Made by a program: the position numbers and the translations under genes
Origin: Proteiniclasticum sp043951855
Lineage (GTDB): Bacteria > Bacillota > Clostridia > Clostridiales > Clostridiaceae
DNA: 64,000 bases
NCBI RefSeq assembly: GCF_043951855.1
Contig: NZ_JBINJW010000006.1
Coordinates: 69,207 to 133,206, forward strand
Reading direction: 5' to 3'
Shown here: positions 30,557-38,950 of the stretch, in pieces
Layout of the letters: each line of letters begins with the position of its first letter
Numbering within the stretch: position 1 is the stretch's first letter
Notes under the pieces: generated by a model
Seen by the model: the letters and a program-made list of their open reading frames with translations, nothing else
Database searches by the model: none
What the model was told of the DNA's origin: nothing

Positions 30557-33178
30557 ATGATGGAAAAACTTACAACCAATGAAATCAGACAGAAATATCT
30601 GGACTTTTTCAAAGAGAAGGCGCACTACGTGATGGAAAGCTTTCCTCTAGTACCTAAGGATGATAAATCACTCCTTTTAATCAATGCGGGTATGGCACCA
30701 TTGAAACCCTATTTTACAGGTGTGAAGGTTCCTCCTTCAAAGAGAGTGACCAGCTGTCAGAAGTGCATACGAACCGGTGACATTGACAATGTAGGGCGCA
30801 CGAAAAGACATGCCACATTTTTTGAAATGCTGGGAAACTTTTCCTTTGGGGATTACTTCAAAGAGGAAATCATTCCCTGGGCATGGGAATTCGTTACTGA
30901 AGTGCTGAAAATCGATAAGTCCAGACTTTATGCAACGGTATATTTTGAAGATGATGAGGCCTTTGAAATCTGGAAAAATAAAACAGATATCAATCCTGAT
31001 CGAATTTTCAGGCTGGGAAAAGAAGATAATTTCTGGGAAATCGGAGTGGGTCCATGCGGACCTTGTTCAGAAATCCATTATTATAAGGGTGCTGATGAAA
31101 TCAGGACCACAGACGATTTCATCGCCGCATCTGATCGAGATGAAATGACTGAATTCTGGAATCTGGTGTTCACTCAGTTCGATAAGGATGAAGAAGGAAA
31201 CTACAATCTTCTTGCAAACCCTAATATTGATACGGGTATGGGGCTGGAAAGAATGGCCACCATCATGCAGGGTGTGGATTCCATTTTTGAGATTGATGTC
31301 CTGAAAAACATCATAGATAAAGTCACTGAAGTAACTGGAATAGTTTATGGAAAGAACAAGGAAGAAGATGTTTCCATAAGAATCATCGCAGACCACGCAA
31401 AAAGCATCGCTTTCCTCATCGGTGATGGAGTTCTTCCATCCAATGAAGGCAGAGGCTATGTGCTGAGAAGACTTCTGAGACGTGCAGCAAGACACGGCAG
31501 GGTACTAGGTCACAAGAAGCTGTTCCTTAACCAGATCATTTCCGCTGTGATGGAAAGCTATGGACAGGCATACCCTGATCTTCTGGAGAGAAGAGAGTAT
31601 ATAGAAAAAATTGTTGATCTGGAAGAAAAGAAATTCCATGAGACACTGGATGCAGGTATGGAAATGCTTCTGGGATTCGTGGAAGAAACAGAAGGAGACA
31701 CCTTCAGTGGAGAGCACGCATTCAAGTTATATGATACCTATGGTTTTCCACTGGAATTGACAGAAGAGATCATTGCTGAGAAAGGAATGAAAATCAATCT
31801 GGAAACATTCAGAAAGGAAATGAATGATCAGAGGCAGAGAGCACGTGCCGCAAGGGGAGAAAGTTCCTACATGGGTTCCGAGAATTCCGGAATCGATGTT
31901 CTGGAGGAAACTGTTTCCACTGCGTTCACAGGATATGGAACACTTACAGAGGATGCGGAAATATTATTTGTCTACAATGAGGATGAAATGGTGGAGCACC
32001 TGGAAGCGGGTCAGAAAGGATACGTGGTTTCTGATCATACTCCATTTTATGCTGAAATGGGCGGTCAGGTAGGAGATGTGGGTCTCATCGTAGGGGATGA
32101 GTTCAAAGCAGAAGTCCTTGATACCAGAAAAAGCAGAAACGGAAATACTGTACATGTCGTAACAGTTCTGGAAGGAAATCTGACCAAAGGCAAGGCAGGA
32201 TTCCAGGTATCAGAAGCGGTAAGAAAGAGCACAGAAAGAAATCATACTGCAACACATCTGCTTCATAAAGCCCTGAAGATGGTGCTCGGCAGTCATGTGA
32301 ATCAGGCGGGTTCTGTCGTCCAGCCCGATAAGCTGAGATTTGATTTCAATCATTTCCAGCCTATGACGGTGGAAGAAATAAGAAGCGTGGAACAGATTGT
32401 CAATGAAGAGATTCTCAAAGCGACACCTGTAACTACTTCACTCATGTCCATGTCTGATGCGAAAGCATCTGGCGCCATGGCGCTATTTGATGAAAAATAC
32501 GGCGATGAAGTTCGTGTGCTGTCTGTAGGAGAATTCTCAATGGAGCTTTGCGGCGGAACGCATGTGAGAAATTCCGGGGAAATCGGATTATTCAAAGTGA
32601 CTTCTGAAGCAGGGATTGCATCCGGCGTCAGAAGAATCGAAGCGATCACGGGTTTGAATTCGTTTGAACTGTTCAATCAAAAAGAGAATACCTTAAGTGA
32701 ACTGCAGGAACTTCTTAAAGTGGGCAAGAACGAAATCGTGAATAAGGTGGCTGCCAACATACAGGAAATGAAAGCACTTCAGAAAGAACTGGAGGAATCA
32801 AGAAAAGCACAGTCCTTAGGGTATGTGGACGAGCTTCTGAAAATGAAGGAAGAAGTCCATGGGGTACATCTTATCAGAGGAGAAGTTCAGAATGTGGAAG
32901 CAGGAGATCTGCGAGACCTTACAGAGAAGGTTCTGGATAAGCTTCAGTCAGGAATCGTCGTACTGGCAGCAAAAGGTGAAGGAAAAGTCAGTTTCTCCGT
33001 CATGATCTCAAAAGATAAAGTGAAAGACGGATACCATGCTGGAAAGCTGATCAAGGAGATAGCTGCAATTGCCGGCGGCGGTGGTGGTGGCCGACCTGAC
33101 ATGGCTCAGGCAGGCGGTAAAAAGCCTGAAATGCTGGGAGAAGCACTTCAAGCTGTGGAAGATCTCTTGAAGAAATAA
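30557..33178 (+). CDS. alaS: Alanyl-tRNA synthetase
   Basis: Class II synthetase that charges tRNA-Ala, 873 aa, full length. The catalytic domain opens with TTNEIRQKYLDFFKEKAH and contains motif 1 SFPLVPKDDKSLLLINAGMAPLK in order; the editing domain has the zinc motif HTATHLLH and the Cys/His pair ELCGGTHV (about 665). The C-terminal DHHA1/C-Ala part ends with the glycine run AGGGGGGRPDMAQAGG. Two adjacent ATG codons (30557, 30560) follow TATGGAGG; either may be used. Expression is set by the T-box leader directly upstream. Confidence 0.97.
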   Translation: MMEKLTTNEIRQKYLDFFKEKAHYVMESFPLVPKDDKSLLLINAGMAPLKPYFTGVKVPPSKRVTSCQKCIRTGDIDNVGRTKRHATFFEMLGNFSFGDYFKEEIIPWAWEFVTEVLKIDKSRLYATVYFEDDEAFEIWKNKTDINPDRIFRLGKEDNFWEIGVGPCGPCSEIHYYKGADEIRTTDDFIAASDRDEMTEFWNLVFTQFDKDEEGNYNLLANPNIDTGMGLERMATIMQGVDSIFEIDVLKNIIDKVTEVTGIVYGKNKEEDVSIRIIADHAKSIAFLIGDGVLPSNEGRGYVLRRLLRRAARHGRVLGHKKLFLNQIISAVMESYGQAYPDLLERREYIEKIVDLEEKKFHETLDAGMEMLLGFVEETEGDTFSGEHAFKLYDTYGFPLELTEEIIAEKGMKINLETFRKEMNDQRQRARAARGESSYMGSENSGIDVLEETVSTAFTGYGTLTEDAEILFVYNEDEMVEHLEAGQKGYVVSDHTPFYAEMGGQVGDVGLIVGDEFKAEVLDTRKSRNGNTVHVVTVLEGNLTKGKAGFQVSEAVRKSTERNHTATHLLHKALKMVLGSHVNQAGSVVQPDKLRFDFNHFQPMTVEEIRSVEQIVNEEILKATPVTTSLMSMSDAKASGAMALFDEKYGDEVRVLSVGEFSMELCGGTHVRNSGEIGLFKVTSEAGIASGVRRIEAITGLNSFELFNQKENTLSELQELLKVGKNEIVNKVAANIQEMKALQKELEESRKAQSLGYVDELLKMKEEVHGVHLIRGEVQNVEAGDLRDLTEKVLDKLQSGIVVLAAKGEGKVSFSVMISKDKVKDGYHAGKLIKEIAAIAGGGGGGRPDMAQAGGKKPEMLGEALQAVEDLLKK

Positions 33179-33197
33179 GTTAATTCTGAAGTTGTCT

Positions 33198-33226
33198 ATA
33201 CAATTTAACCAGAATAATTTATAATA
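33198..33226 (+). promoter_or_regulatory. Likely promoter of ireB
   Basis: TATAAT (33221-33226) with TATACA (33198-33203) as a 4/6 match to the -35 at a 17-base spacing. Confidence 0.5.
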
Positions 33227-33279
33227 TAGATAGTAAGGTACTATTTTCAAGGGGGTGAAGCTGCGAAGCAGCGTTGTTT

Positions 33280-33534
33280 ATGAACAATAAAGATCATACC
33301 ATGCAATTTGACTTTGAGAATGATAAGAAAGATCTGACCAAAGCGATACTTGAAGAAGTATATAATGCACTCAACGAAAAGGGATATAATCCCGTAAATC
33401 AGCTGGTTGGATATATCATTTCCGGCGACCCGACGTATATCACAAACTACAATGGAGCAAGAGCCCTAGTAAGAAAGCTTGAGAGGGATGAAATCCTTGA
33501 AGAGGTTCTGAAATCCTATTTGAACATTAAATAA
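33280..33534 (+). CDS. ireB: IreB family regulatory phosphoprotein (UPF0297)
   Basis: A small regulator, 84 aa, of the IreB/YrzL family. In Enterococcus IreB is phosphorylated by the PASTA kinase IreK and affects cephalosporin tolerance; a role in cell-wall stress here is by family only. The core VYNALNEKGYNPVNQLVGYIISGDPTYITNYNGARALVRKLERDEILEE is almost invariant in the family. AlaS upstream and ruvX/yrzB downstream are its usual neighbours. A hairpin (33260-33272) lies between GGGGGTGA (33251-33258) and the ATG at 33280; folding it would restore a normal spacing of about eight bases. An in-frame TTG at 33274 is the alternative start. Confidence 0.93.
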   Translation: MNNKDHTMQFDFENDKKDLTKAILEEVYNALNEKGYNPVNQLVGYIISGDPTYITNYNGARALVRKLERDEILEEVLKSYLNIK

Positions 33535-33539
33535 TAGGA

Positions 33540-33574
33540 AGGGATACCTTGAATAAGGTATCCCTATTGCTTTT
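33540..33574 (+). terminator. Terminator of ireB
   Basis: A perfect 11-bp stem (AGGGATACCTT 33540-33550 with 33555-33565), loop GAAT, then ATTGCTTTT. It separates ireB from ruvX. Confidence 0.72.
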
Positions 33575-33630
33575 ATTCTCATTATGTGTGAGAATGATAC
33601 GATAAAAACATAAAGTTTTTTAAGGAAAGT

Positions 33631-33653
33631 TTGATACGATATAATAGTATCAA
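33631..33653 (+). promoter_or_regulatory. ruvX operon -10 region within an inverted repeat
   Basis: TATAAT (33640-33645) lies in the centre of a perfect inverted repeat TTGATAC-N9-GTATCAA (33631-33637, 33647-33653). There is only a T-rich tract at -35. The repeat is placed to act as an operator. Confidence 0.6.
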
Positions 33654-33676
33654 TTTGAAAGGATTTAAATTTATTA

Positions 33677-34096
33677 ATGAGGTATATTGGATTGGATGTA
33701 GGCGATAGAACCATAGGGGTTGCGGTAAGCGATCCGTTAGGTTATACCGCGCAAGGAATAACTACCGTGAGAAGAAAGTCACTTGAAAAGGATTTTGAAA
33801 AGCTTCGAGAGATTTTCAATGAGTATGAAATTCTGGGAATCGTTGTGGGACTTCCTAAAAACATGAATGGAACCATTGGACCCCAGGCTGAAAAAGCCAT
33901 GGAGTTCGGAAGGGTTCTCGAGGAAGAATTCGGACACAAGGTGATTTACTGGGATGAGAGGCTTACAACCATGGCTGCACACAGAGCCATGCTGGAAGCG
34001 GATATGTCCAGAAAGAAGAGGAAAACTCTGGTAGATAAGATTGCAGCCACCTATATACTTCAGGGATATTTAGATAAAATTAGCAGCACAAAATAA
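33677..34096 (+). CDS. ruvX: Holliday junction resolvase-like RuvX/YqgF
   Basis: A small RNase H-fold nuclease, 139 aa. In E. coli YqgF acts in 16S rRNA 5' maturation, and the family is also called a putative Holliday junction resolvase. The catalytic acidic residues are visible in MRYIGLDVGDRTIGVAVSDP (Asp7), IVVGLPKNMNG (the family's second motif) and YWDERLTTMAA; the C-terminal DKIAATYILQGYLD helix holds the last Asp. The start ATG follows AAAGGA. It heads ruvX-yrzB-fur-rnj-ylbF. Confidence 0.93.
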   Translation: MRYIGLDVGDRTIGVAVSDPLGYTAQGITTVRRKSLEKDFEKLREIFNEYEILGIVVGLPKNMNGTIGPQAEKAMEFGRVLEEEFGHKVIYWDERLTTMAAHRAMLEADMSRKKRKTLVDKIAATYILQGYLDKISSTK

Positions 34097-34113
34097 ACAA
34101 AGAGGTGAAAATT

Positions 34114-34383
34114 ATGGAAGACATGACAGATCTAATTGTACTTACAGATGAAGACGGAAATGAAGTGGAAGTTGAAGTCGTGACAAGAATGGAAATAGAA
34201 GATGTTGAATATTTCATTGTTTCTCCCGTCGAAAGTGATGAGGAAGAACCTGTATTTACAGCCCTTAAGGTTGTGTATGACGAAGAGGGTAACGAATTTT
34301 TCGAGACCGTTGAAGACGACGTGGAAATAGCCATGATAGAAGAGGCGTACAGCGTTATATTCGACGAAGACGGACTGAATTAA
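34114..34383 (+). CDS. yrzB: DUF1292 family acidic protein (UPF0473, YrzB)
   Basis: A small, very acidic protein of unknown function, 89 aa, in the UPF0473/DUF1292 family that usually sits after ruvX. It has the repeated-looking strands VLTDEDGNEVEVEVVTRMEIEDVEYFIVSP and ALKVVYDEEGNEFFETVEDD. I start at the ATG at 34114, after AGAGGTGA; the in-frame GTG at 34105 lies within that ribosome site. The stop is followed one base later by the fur start. Confidence 0.88.
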   Translation: MEDMTDLIVLTDEDGNEVEVEVVTRMEIEDVEYFIVSPVESDEEEPVFTALKVVYDEEGNEFFETVEDDVEIAMIEEAYSVIFDEDGLN

Positions 34384-34384
34384 T

Positions 34385-34882
34385 ATGGTAACTACTTATA
34401 CCAGAGAGGATATTCAGACAATAACCAGTAAACTTAAGAAAAGCGGTTATAAGCTGACACCACAGAGACAGGCAATCGTTGATGCGATTATCGAAAGTGT
34501 GGGGGAACACCTGACCGTGGAAGAATTATTTGATATCGTGAAGGTGAAAAGACCTGAAATAGGTCTTGCCACTGTTTACAGAACAATCATGCTCATGCAT
34601 GAGGAAAATATTGTTACACGACTAGATCTTAAAGATGGAACTGCAAGATATGAACTGACCAGGACAGATGAAGAACATACACATCATCACCTGATCTGCA
34701 TCAGATGTTCCAGAGTTTACGAGTTCATGGGTGACCTCCTGGATCCTTTAGAAGAGGAGATTGGTAGAAAGTATAAGTTCAAGATTCTCGATCATAGCCT
34801 TAAATTTTACGGTATTTGTAATGAGTGCGCTAAAGAGGAAGAACTTAAGGAGGAAACAAATAATGGCAAAAGAGAAGGATAA
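34385..34882 (+). CDS. fur: Fur family transcription regulator
   Basis: A metal- or peroxide-responsive winged-helix repressor, 165 aa. LTPQRQAIVDAI and GLATVYRTIMLM are the DNA-binding parts. The His-rich segment EEHTHHHLICIRC and the second pair CNEC form the usual Zn and regulatory-metal sites; both CxxC pairs are present. Whether it is Fur, PerR or Zur cannot be settled: position of the key His/Asp residues would be needed. It starts one base after the yrzB stop without a good ribosome site of its own (probably coupled) and overlaps the RNase J start by 20 bases. Confidence 0.9.
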   Translation: MVTTYTREDIQTITSKLKKSGYKLTPQRQAIVDAIIESVGEHLTVEELFDIVKVKRPEIGLATVYRTIMLMHEENIVTRLDLKDGTARYELTRTDEEHTHHHLICIRCSRVYEFMGDLLDPLEEEIGRKYKFKILDHSLKFYGICNECAKEEELKEETNNGKREG

Positions 34883-36530
34883 TGTAAAGATTATACCTCT
34901 TGGCGGTACAAACGAAATTGGCAAGAACATGACAGTAATAGAATACAAGGATGAAATCATCGTGGTGGATAGCGGTTTGAAATTCCCGGATGATGATATG
35001 CTTGGTATTGACGTTGTCATTCCTGATATTACATATCTTGTAAAGAATCAGGAGAAAATAAAGGGTATCTTCATAACCCATGGTCATGAAGACCACATAG
35101 GAGCACTGCCATATGTGTTAAAGCAGATCAATGTTCCTGTATATGCAACAAAGCTGACAGCGGCTTTGATTAACCTGAAACTTACAGAGCATCGCATTCA
35201 GGATGTGGTGACGGTAAATATTGTGAAAGCAAAAGATGTGATTAAACTGGACAAAATGTCCGTTGAGTACATCAAAGTAAATCACTCTATTGCGGATGCC
35301 TGTGCGCTCGCAATACATACTCCCCTTGGAGCTGTAGTGCATACAGGTGACTTTAAGATTGACTACACTCCGGTTGACGGAGAAGTCATTGATCTTCAGA
35401 GATTTGCGGAATTAGGTAGAAGAGGGGTTCTGGCCCTGTTATGTGATTCAACAAATGTTGAGAGAGAAGGATTCACCATTTCTGAATCTTCGGTGGGAGA
35501 TAGCTTTAAGAGAATATTCCACGGTGTTCAGGGAAGAATCATCATTTCAACTTTCGCATCCAATATCCATAGAATTCAGCAGATCATCGAAGCTGGTATT
35601 GCTGCAGGAAGAAAAATTGCGGTATCAGGAAGATCAATGGAAAATATCATTCCCATCGCCATCGATTTAGGATACATCACCATCGATGAAAAACATCTGA
35701 TTTCCATCGATGATGTCAAAAAGTATCCTGATAATCAGGTTGTGATAGTGACTACTGGAAGCCAGGGAGAGCCCATGGCTGCATTATCAAGAATGGCGAA
35801 TAACATGCACAGAAAAATACAAGTGAAACAGGGCGATACTGTCGTATTCTCTTCTTCACCGATTCCAGGTAATGAGAAGCCGATTTTCAGAACCATTGAT
35901 AAACTGGCGCAGTTAGGTGCTGAAGTGGTTTACGGAAAGCTGGAGGCCATTCATGTATCAGGCCATGCCTGCAAGGAAGAAATCAAGCTGATGCACACAC
36001 TTACAAAGCCAAGGAATCTGATTCCTGTGCACGGTGAATATAGAATGCTTAGAGAACACAGAGATCTGGGCATGAAGCTGGGCTTAAGTGGAAACAACAT
36101 TGTAATTCCTGAGAACGGGGATGTCATTGAAGTTTTCAGAAAGGGCATCAAGAAGGTAGGTACTGTGAATTCAGGACATGTACTCATTGATGGTCTTGGT
36201 GTTGGAGATGTGGGAAGAATCGTATTACGTGACAGAAAGCATCTGTCTGAAGATGGAATCATTACAGTTGTAGTGACCATGGAAAAGGAAAGCGGCTTAG
36301 TCGTTGCTGGACCGGACATCATAACAAGAGGTTTTGTATATGTGAAAGAAGCGGAAGCACTGATGGACAGCTCCAGAAAAGTTGTCATGGAAGCGCTAGC
36401 AGAATGTGAAGATAAGCATATCACAGATTGGAACATCCTTAAGAACATCATCAAGGATACATTGAAGAATCATCTTTTCGAGAAAACAAAGAGAAGACCG
36501 ATGATTCTACCAATCATCATGGAAGTGTAA
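34863..36530 (+). CDS. rnj: Ribonuclease J
   Basis: Metallo-beta-lactamase/beta-CASP ribonuclease with 5'-3' exo- and endonuclease activity, central to mRNA decay and RNA maturation in Firmicutes. The 555-residue protein has the zinc motif HGHEDH (His73, His75, Asp77, His78), PLGAVVHTGDFKID, beta-CASP motifs ISTFASNIHRIQQII and VSGHACKEEIKLM, and the C-terminal domain after residue about 455. The ATG at 34863 follows AAGGAGG and lies inside fur. An in-frame ATG far upstream at 34761 would add 34 residues from within fur and is rejected. It is followed at 16 bases by ylbF. Confidence 0.95.
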   Translation: MAKEKDNVKIIPLGGTNEIGKNMTVIEYKDEIIVVDSGLKFPDDDMLGIDVVIPDITYLVKNQEKIKGIFITHGHEDHIGALPYVLKQINVPVYATKLTAALINLKLTEHRIQDVVTVNIVKAKDVIKLDKMSVEYIKVNHSIADACALAIHTPLGAVVHTGDFKIDYTPVDGEVIDLQRFAELGRRGVLALLCDSTNVEREGFTISESSVGDSFKRIFHGVQGRIIISTFASNIHRIQQIIEAGIAAGRKIAVSGRSMENIIPIAIDLGYITIDEKHLISIDDVKKYPDNQVVIVTTGSQGEPMAALSRMANNMHRKIQVKQGDTVVFSSSPIPGNEKPIFRTIDKLAQLGAEVVYGKLEAIHVSGHACKEEIKLMHTLTKPRNLIPVHGEYRMLREHRDLGMKLGLSGNNIVIPENGDVIEVFRKGIKKVGTVNSGHVLIDGLGVGDVGRIVLRDRKHLSEDGIITVVVTMEKESGLVVAGPDIITRGFVYVKEAEALMDSSRKVVMEALAECEDKHITDWNILKNIIKDTLKNHLFEKTKRRPMILPIIMEV

Positions 36531-36546
36531 TAGGAGGGCAGATAAG

Positions 36547-36894
36547 TTGAATATATATGATAAATTCAATGAGTTGGCAGCAGAACTGAAGGTGAATCCA
36601 GATGTGGTGGCTTTCAGAGAAGCGGCTCTGAAGATTCAATCTGATGAAAAGAAGACCAGAATGCTGGAGGATTTCAGAAAGATTCAGATCGCGGCTTATA
36701 CCGAATCTATGGAGAGTGGTAAGGTTTCAGATGAAACCACAGAGCAGATGCAGAATTTCGCATCTGTCATCAAGACCAATCCTGATATCAATGAGTACCT
36801 GCAGGCGGAAGTGAGATTCTCCATCCTGTTTGAAGACATGATGAAAATCATCAATGATGCAGTGGGTGTGGATGTCATTGGAGTGGGAAAGTAA
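36547..36894 (+). CDS. ylbF: YlbF/YmcA family protein, 115 aa
   Basis: A small all-helical protein of the YlbF/YmcA (DUF964) family. In Bacillus, YlbF, YmcA and YaaT form the Y-complex that steers RNase Y and affects mRNA maturation, competence and sporulation. The sequence has VNPDVVAFREAALKIQSDEKKTRMLEDFRKIQ and NPDINEYLQAEVRFSILFEDMMKIINDA, the typical two conserved helices. The start is TTG at 36547 after AGGAGGG. Placement right after RNase J supports a link to RNA processing, which is inference. YlbF and YmcA paralogues are hard to separate. Confidence 0.83.
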   Translation: MNIYDKFNELAAELKVNPDVVAFREAALKIQSDEKKTRMLEDFRKIQIAAYTESMESGKVSDETTEQMQNFASVIKTNPDINEYLQAEVRFSILFEDMMKIINDAVGVDVIGVGK

Positions 36895-36922
36895 TATTCA
36901 TTCCAAAATAGAATTATAATAT

Positions 36923-36955
36923 AGAAAGCAGTAAGATGGTATCTTGCTGCTTTCT
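36923..36955 (+). terminator. Likely terminator of the ruvX-ylbF operon
   Basis: A 15-bp stem (36923-36937 with 36941-36955, one G-T pair), loop GGT, followed by TCATTG. The stem is strong but the T-run is poor. Confidence 0.55.
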
Positions 36956-37057
36956 TCATTGAATGAAGGGATTCTTGAGAAAATGCATAAAAATTTCAAC
37001 CTAAACCGGTTACATAGGAGAACAGGGCGCTATTCTTCCCACAGGCCAAGGTTTTTG

Positions 37058-37066
37058 TGCTATAAT
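37058..37066 (+). promoter_or_regulatory. Extended -10 promoter of typA
   Basis: TGCTATAAT (37058-37066), an extended -10 with no matching -35, 32 bases before the typA ATG. Confidence 0.6.
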
Positions 37067-37098
37067 ACATTGTTAGATACGAAAAATGGAGGAATAAG

Positions 37099-38916
37099 AT
37101 GTCATATAAGAGAGAGAATGTCAGAAACATAGCAATCATTGCCCACGTTGACCATGGTAAAACCACACTGGTGGATGCTATGCTTAGACAGTCCAATAAC
37201 TATAGAAGCAATGAAAAAGTAGAAGAAAGAGTAATGGATTCCAACGATCTGGAAAAAGAGAGAGGGATTACGATTCTTTCAAAGAATACATCCATAACTT
37301 ACAAGGGTTATAGAATCAATATTGTCGATACACCAGGTCATGCTGACTTTGGCGGAGAAGTGGAAAGAGTACTCATGATGGTGGACTCGGTACTGCTTGT
37401 TGTAGACTCTAATGAAGGCGCTATGCCCCAGACGAAGTTTGTGTTAAAGAAAGCCCTTGAAGCCGGACTTAATCCAATGGTCGTCGTTAACAAGATCGAC
37501 AAGAAAGATGCCAGACCGGATGAAGTCATTGACGAAGTCTTTGACCTGTTCGTGGAACTGGGCGCAACAGATGAGCAGTGTGATTTCCCGATCATCTACG
37601 CATCTGCGAAAGATGGATACTCAGGAGAAAACATTGAAGATGAAATGACGGATATGATTCCTCTGCTTAACAAGATCATCGACTATGTAAAACCACCTGA
37701 AGGAGATATCGCAGGACCACTTCAGATGCTGGTCACAACACTGGACCATAATAACTTTGTAGGTAAGATCGCCATCGGTAAGATTGTGAGAGGGATTGCG
37801 AAAAGAAATCAGCCTATTGCAATAATTGAAACAGATGGTACTATTAAGAAGACAACGATATCCAATCTCTATCTATATGATGGATTAAAGAGAGTGGATA
37901 CAGAAGAAGCTGCCATTGGTGATATCGTTGCGATCTCAGGAATCGGCGATGTTCACATCGGTGATACGGTGACAGATGCCAACGCACCAGAAGCGCTGCC
38001 TTTTGTACATATTGATGAACCTACATTATCCATGAACTTCATGGTCAATGATTCACCATTTGCCGGACAGGACGGAAAGTTCATCACATCCAGACATCTT
38101 AGAGATCGACTGATGAAGGAGCTTGAGACCAATGTATCACTTCGTGTGAATGAGCTTACACCGGATACATTCGAAGTTTCAGGAAGAGGAGAACTTCATC
38201 TTTCCATTCTTATCGAAACCATGAGAAGAGAAGGATTTGAGCTTCAGGTATCAAAGCCAAGAGTCATCAACAAGGAAGTTGATGGTGTAACCATGGAACC
38301 GATGGAGTACCTGACCATCGACGTGCCTGAAGAATTCATGGGGAACGTCATGGAAAAACTGGGACCAAGAAAAGCGGAAATGGTCAATATGACTTCTGCT
38401 GTCAATGGGTACACCAGACTTGAATTTGTCATTCCTGCCAGAGGACTCATCGGATTCAGAAATGAATTCATGACGGATACGCGTGGTAACGGAATCATGA
38501 ATCATGTATTCCAGGGTTACGAGAAAGTCAAAGGTGAAATGCCAGGAAGAAGCAGGGGATCTCTGGTTGTCTTTGAAACTGGAGAGGCCATCACGTACGG
38601 CCTGTTCAATGCGCAGGAGAGAGGAACACTCTTCATTGAAGCAGGAACTCCGGTTTACGCCGGAATGGTCTGTGGTGAATGTTCTAGAGCGGAAGACATC
38701 GATGTCAATGTCTGCAAGAAGAAGCAGCTGACCAATACCAGATCTTCCGGAGCGGACGATGCTTTAAAGCTTGTTCCGGTCAAGAAGATGACACTGGAAA
38801 ACTATCTGGAGTTCGCTGCAGAAGATGAGATTGTTGAGGTGACTCCATTAAATATCCGATTAAGAAAGAAATTCCTTGATCATACACAGAGAAAGAGAGC
38901 CGCAAGAAATAAATAA
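37099..38916 (+). CDS. typA: Ribosome-associated GTPase TypA/BipA
   Basis: Translation-factor GTPase, 605 aa, that binds the ribosome and helps 50S assembly and growth under stress. G1 is AHVDHGKTTLVD (about residues 13-24), G2 ERGITILSKNTS, G3 DTPGHADFGGEVER, G4 NKIDKKDARP, then EF-G-like domains II, III and V and the unique C-terminal domain with SRGSLVVFETGEAITYGL. Length is normal for the family. AATGGAGGA precedes the ATG. mltG follows at 35 bases with no terminator, so the two are probably cotranscribed. Confidence 0.96.
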   Translation: MSYKRENVRNIAIIAHVDHGKTTLVDAMLRQSNNYRSNEKVEERVMDSNDLEKERGITILSKNTSITYKGYRINIVDTPGHADFGGEVERVLMMVDSVLLVVDSNEGAMPQTKFVLKKALEAGLNPMVVVNKIDKKDARPDEVIDEVFDLFVELGATDEQCDFPIIYASAKDGYSGENIEDEMTDMIPLLNKIIDYVKPPEGDIAGPLQMLVTTLDHNNFVGKIAIGKIVRGIAKRNQPIAIIETDGTIKKTTISNLYLYDGLKRVDTEEAAIGDIVAISGIGDVHIGDTVTDANAPEALPFVHIDEPTLSMNFMVNDSPFAGQDGKFITSRHLRDRLMKELETNVSLRVNELTPDTFEVSGRGELHLSILIETMRREGFELQVSKPRVINKEVDGVTMEPMEYLTIDVPEEFMGNVMEKLGPRKAEMVNMTSAVNGYTRLEFVIPARGLIGFRNEFMTDTRGNGIMNHVFQGYEKVKGEMPGRSRGSLVVFETGEAITYGLFNAQERGTLFIEAGTPVYAGMVCGECSRAEDIDVNVCKKKQLTNTRSSGADDALKLVPVKKMTLENYLEFAAEDEIVEVTPLNIRLRKKFLDHTQRKRAARNK

Positions 38917-38950
38917 TATTTGAATGATAATGAGCCGGGGGGGACGACCA

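Noticed and set aside
36911..36955. Small RNA gene made of TATAAT at 36915 plus the hairpin at 36923
   Set aside because: The hairpin would begin almost at the transcription start and the -35 is absent; a terminator of the upstream operon explains it better.
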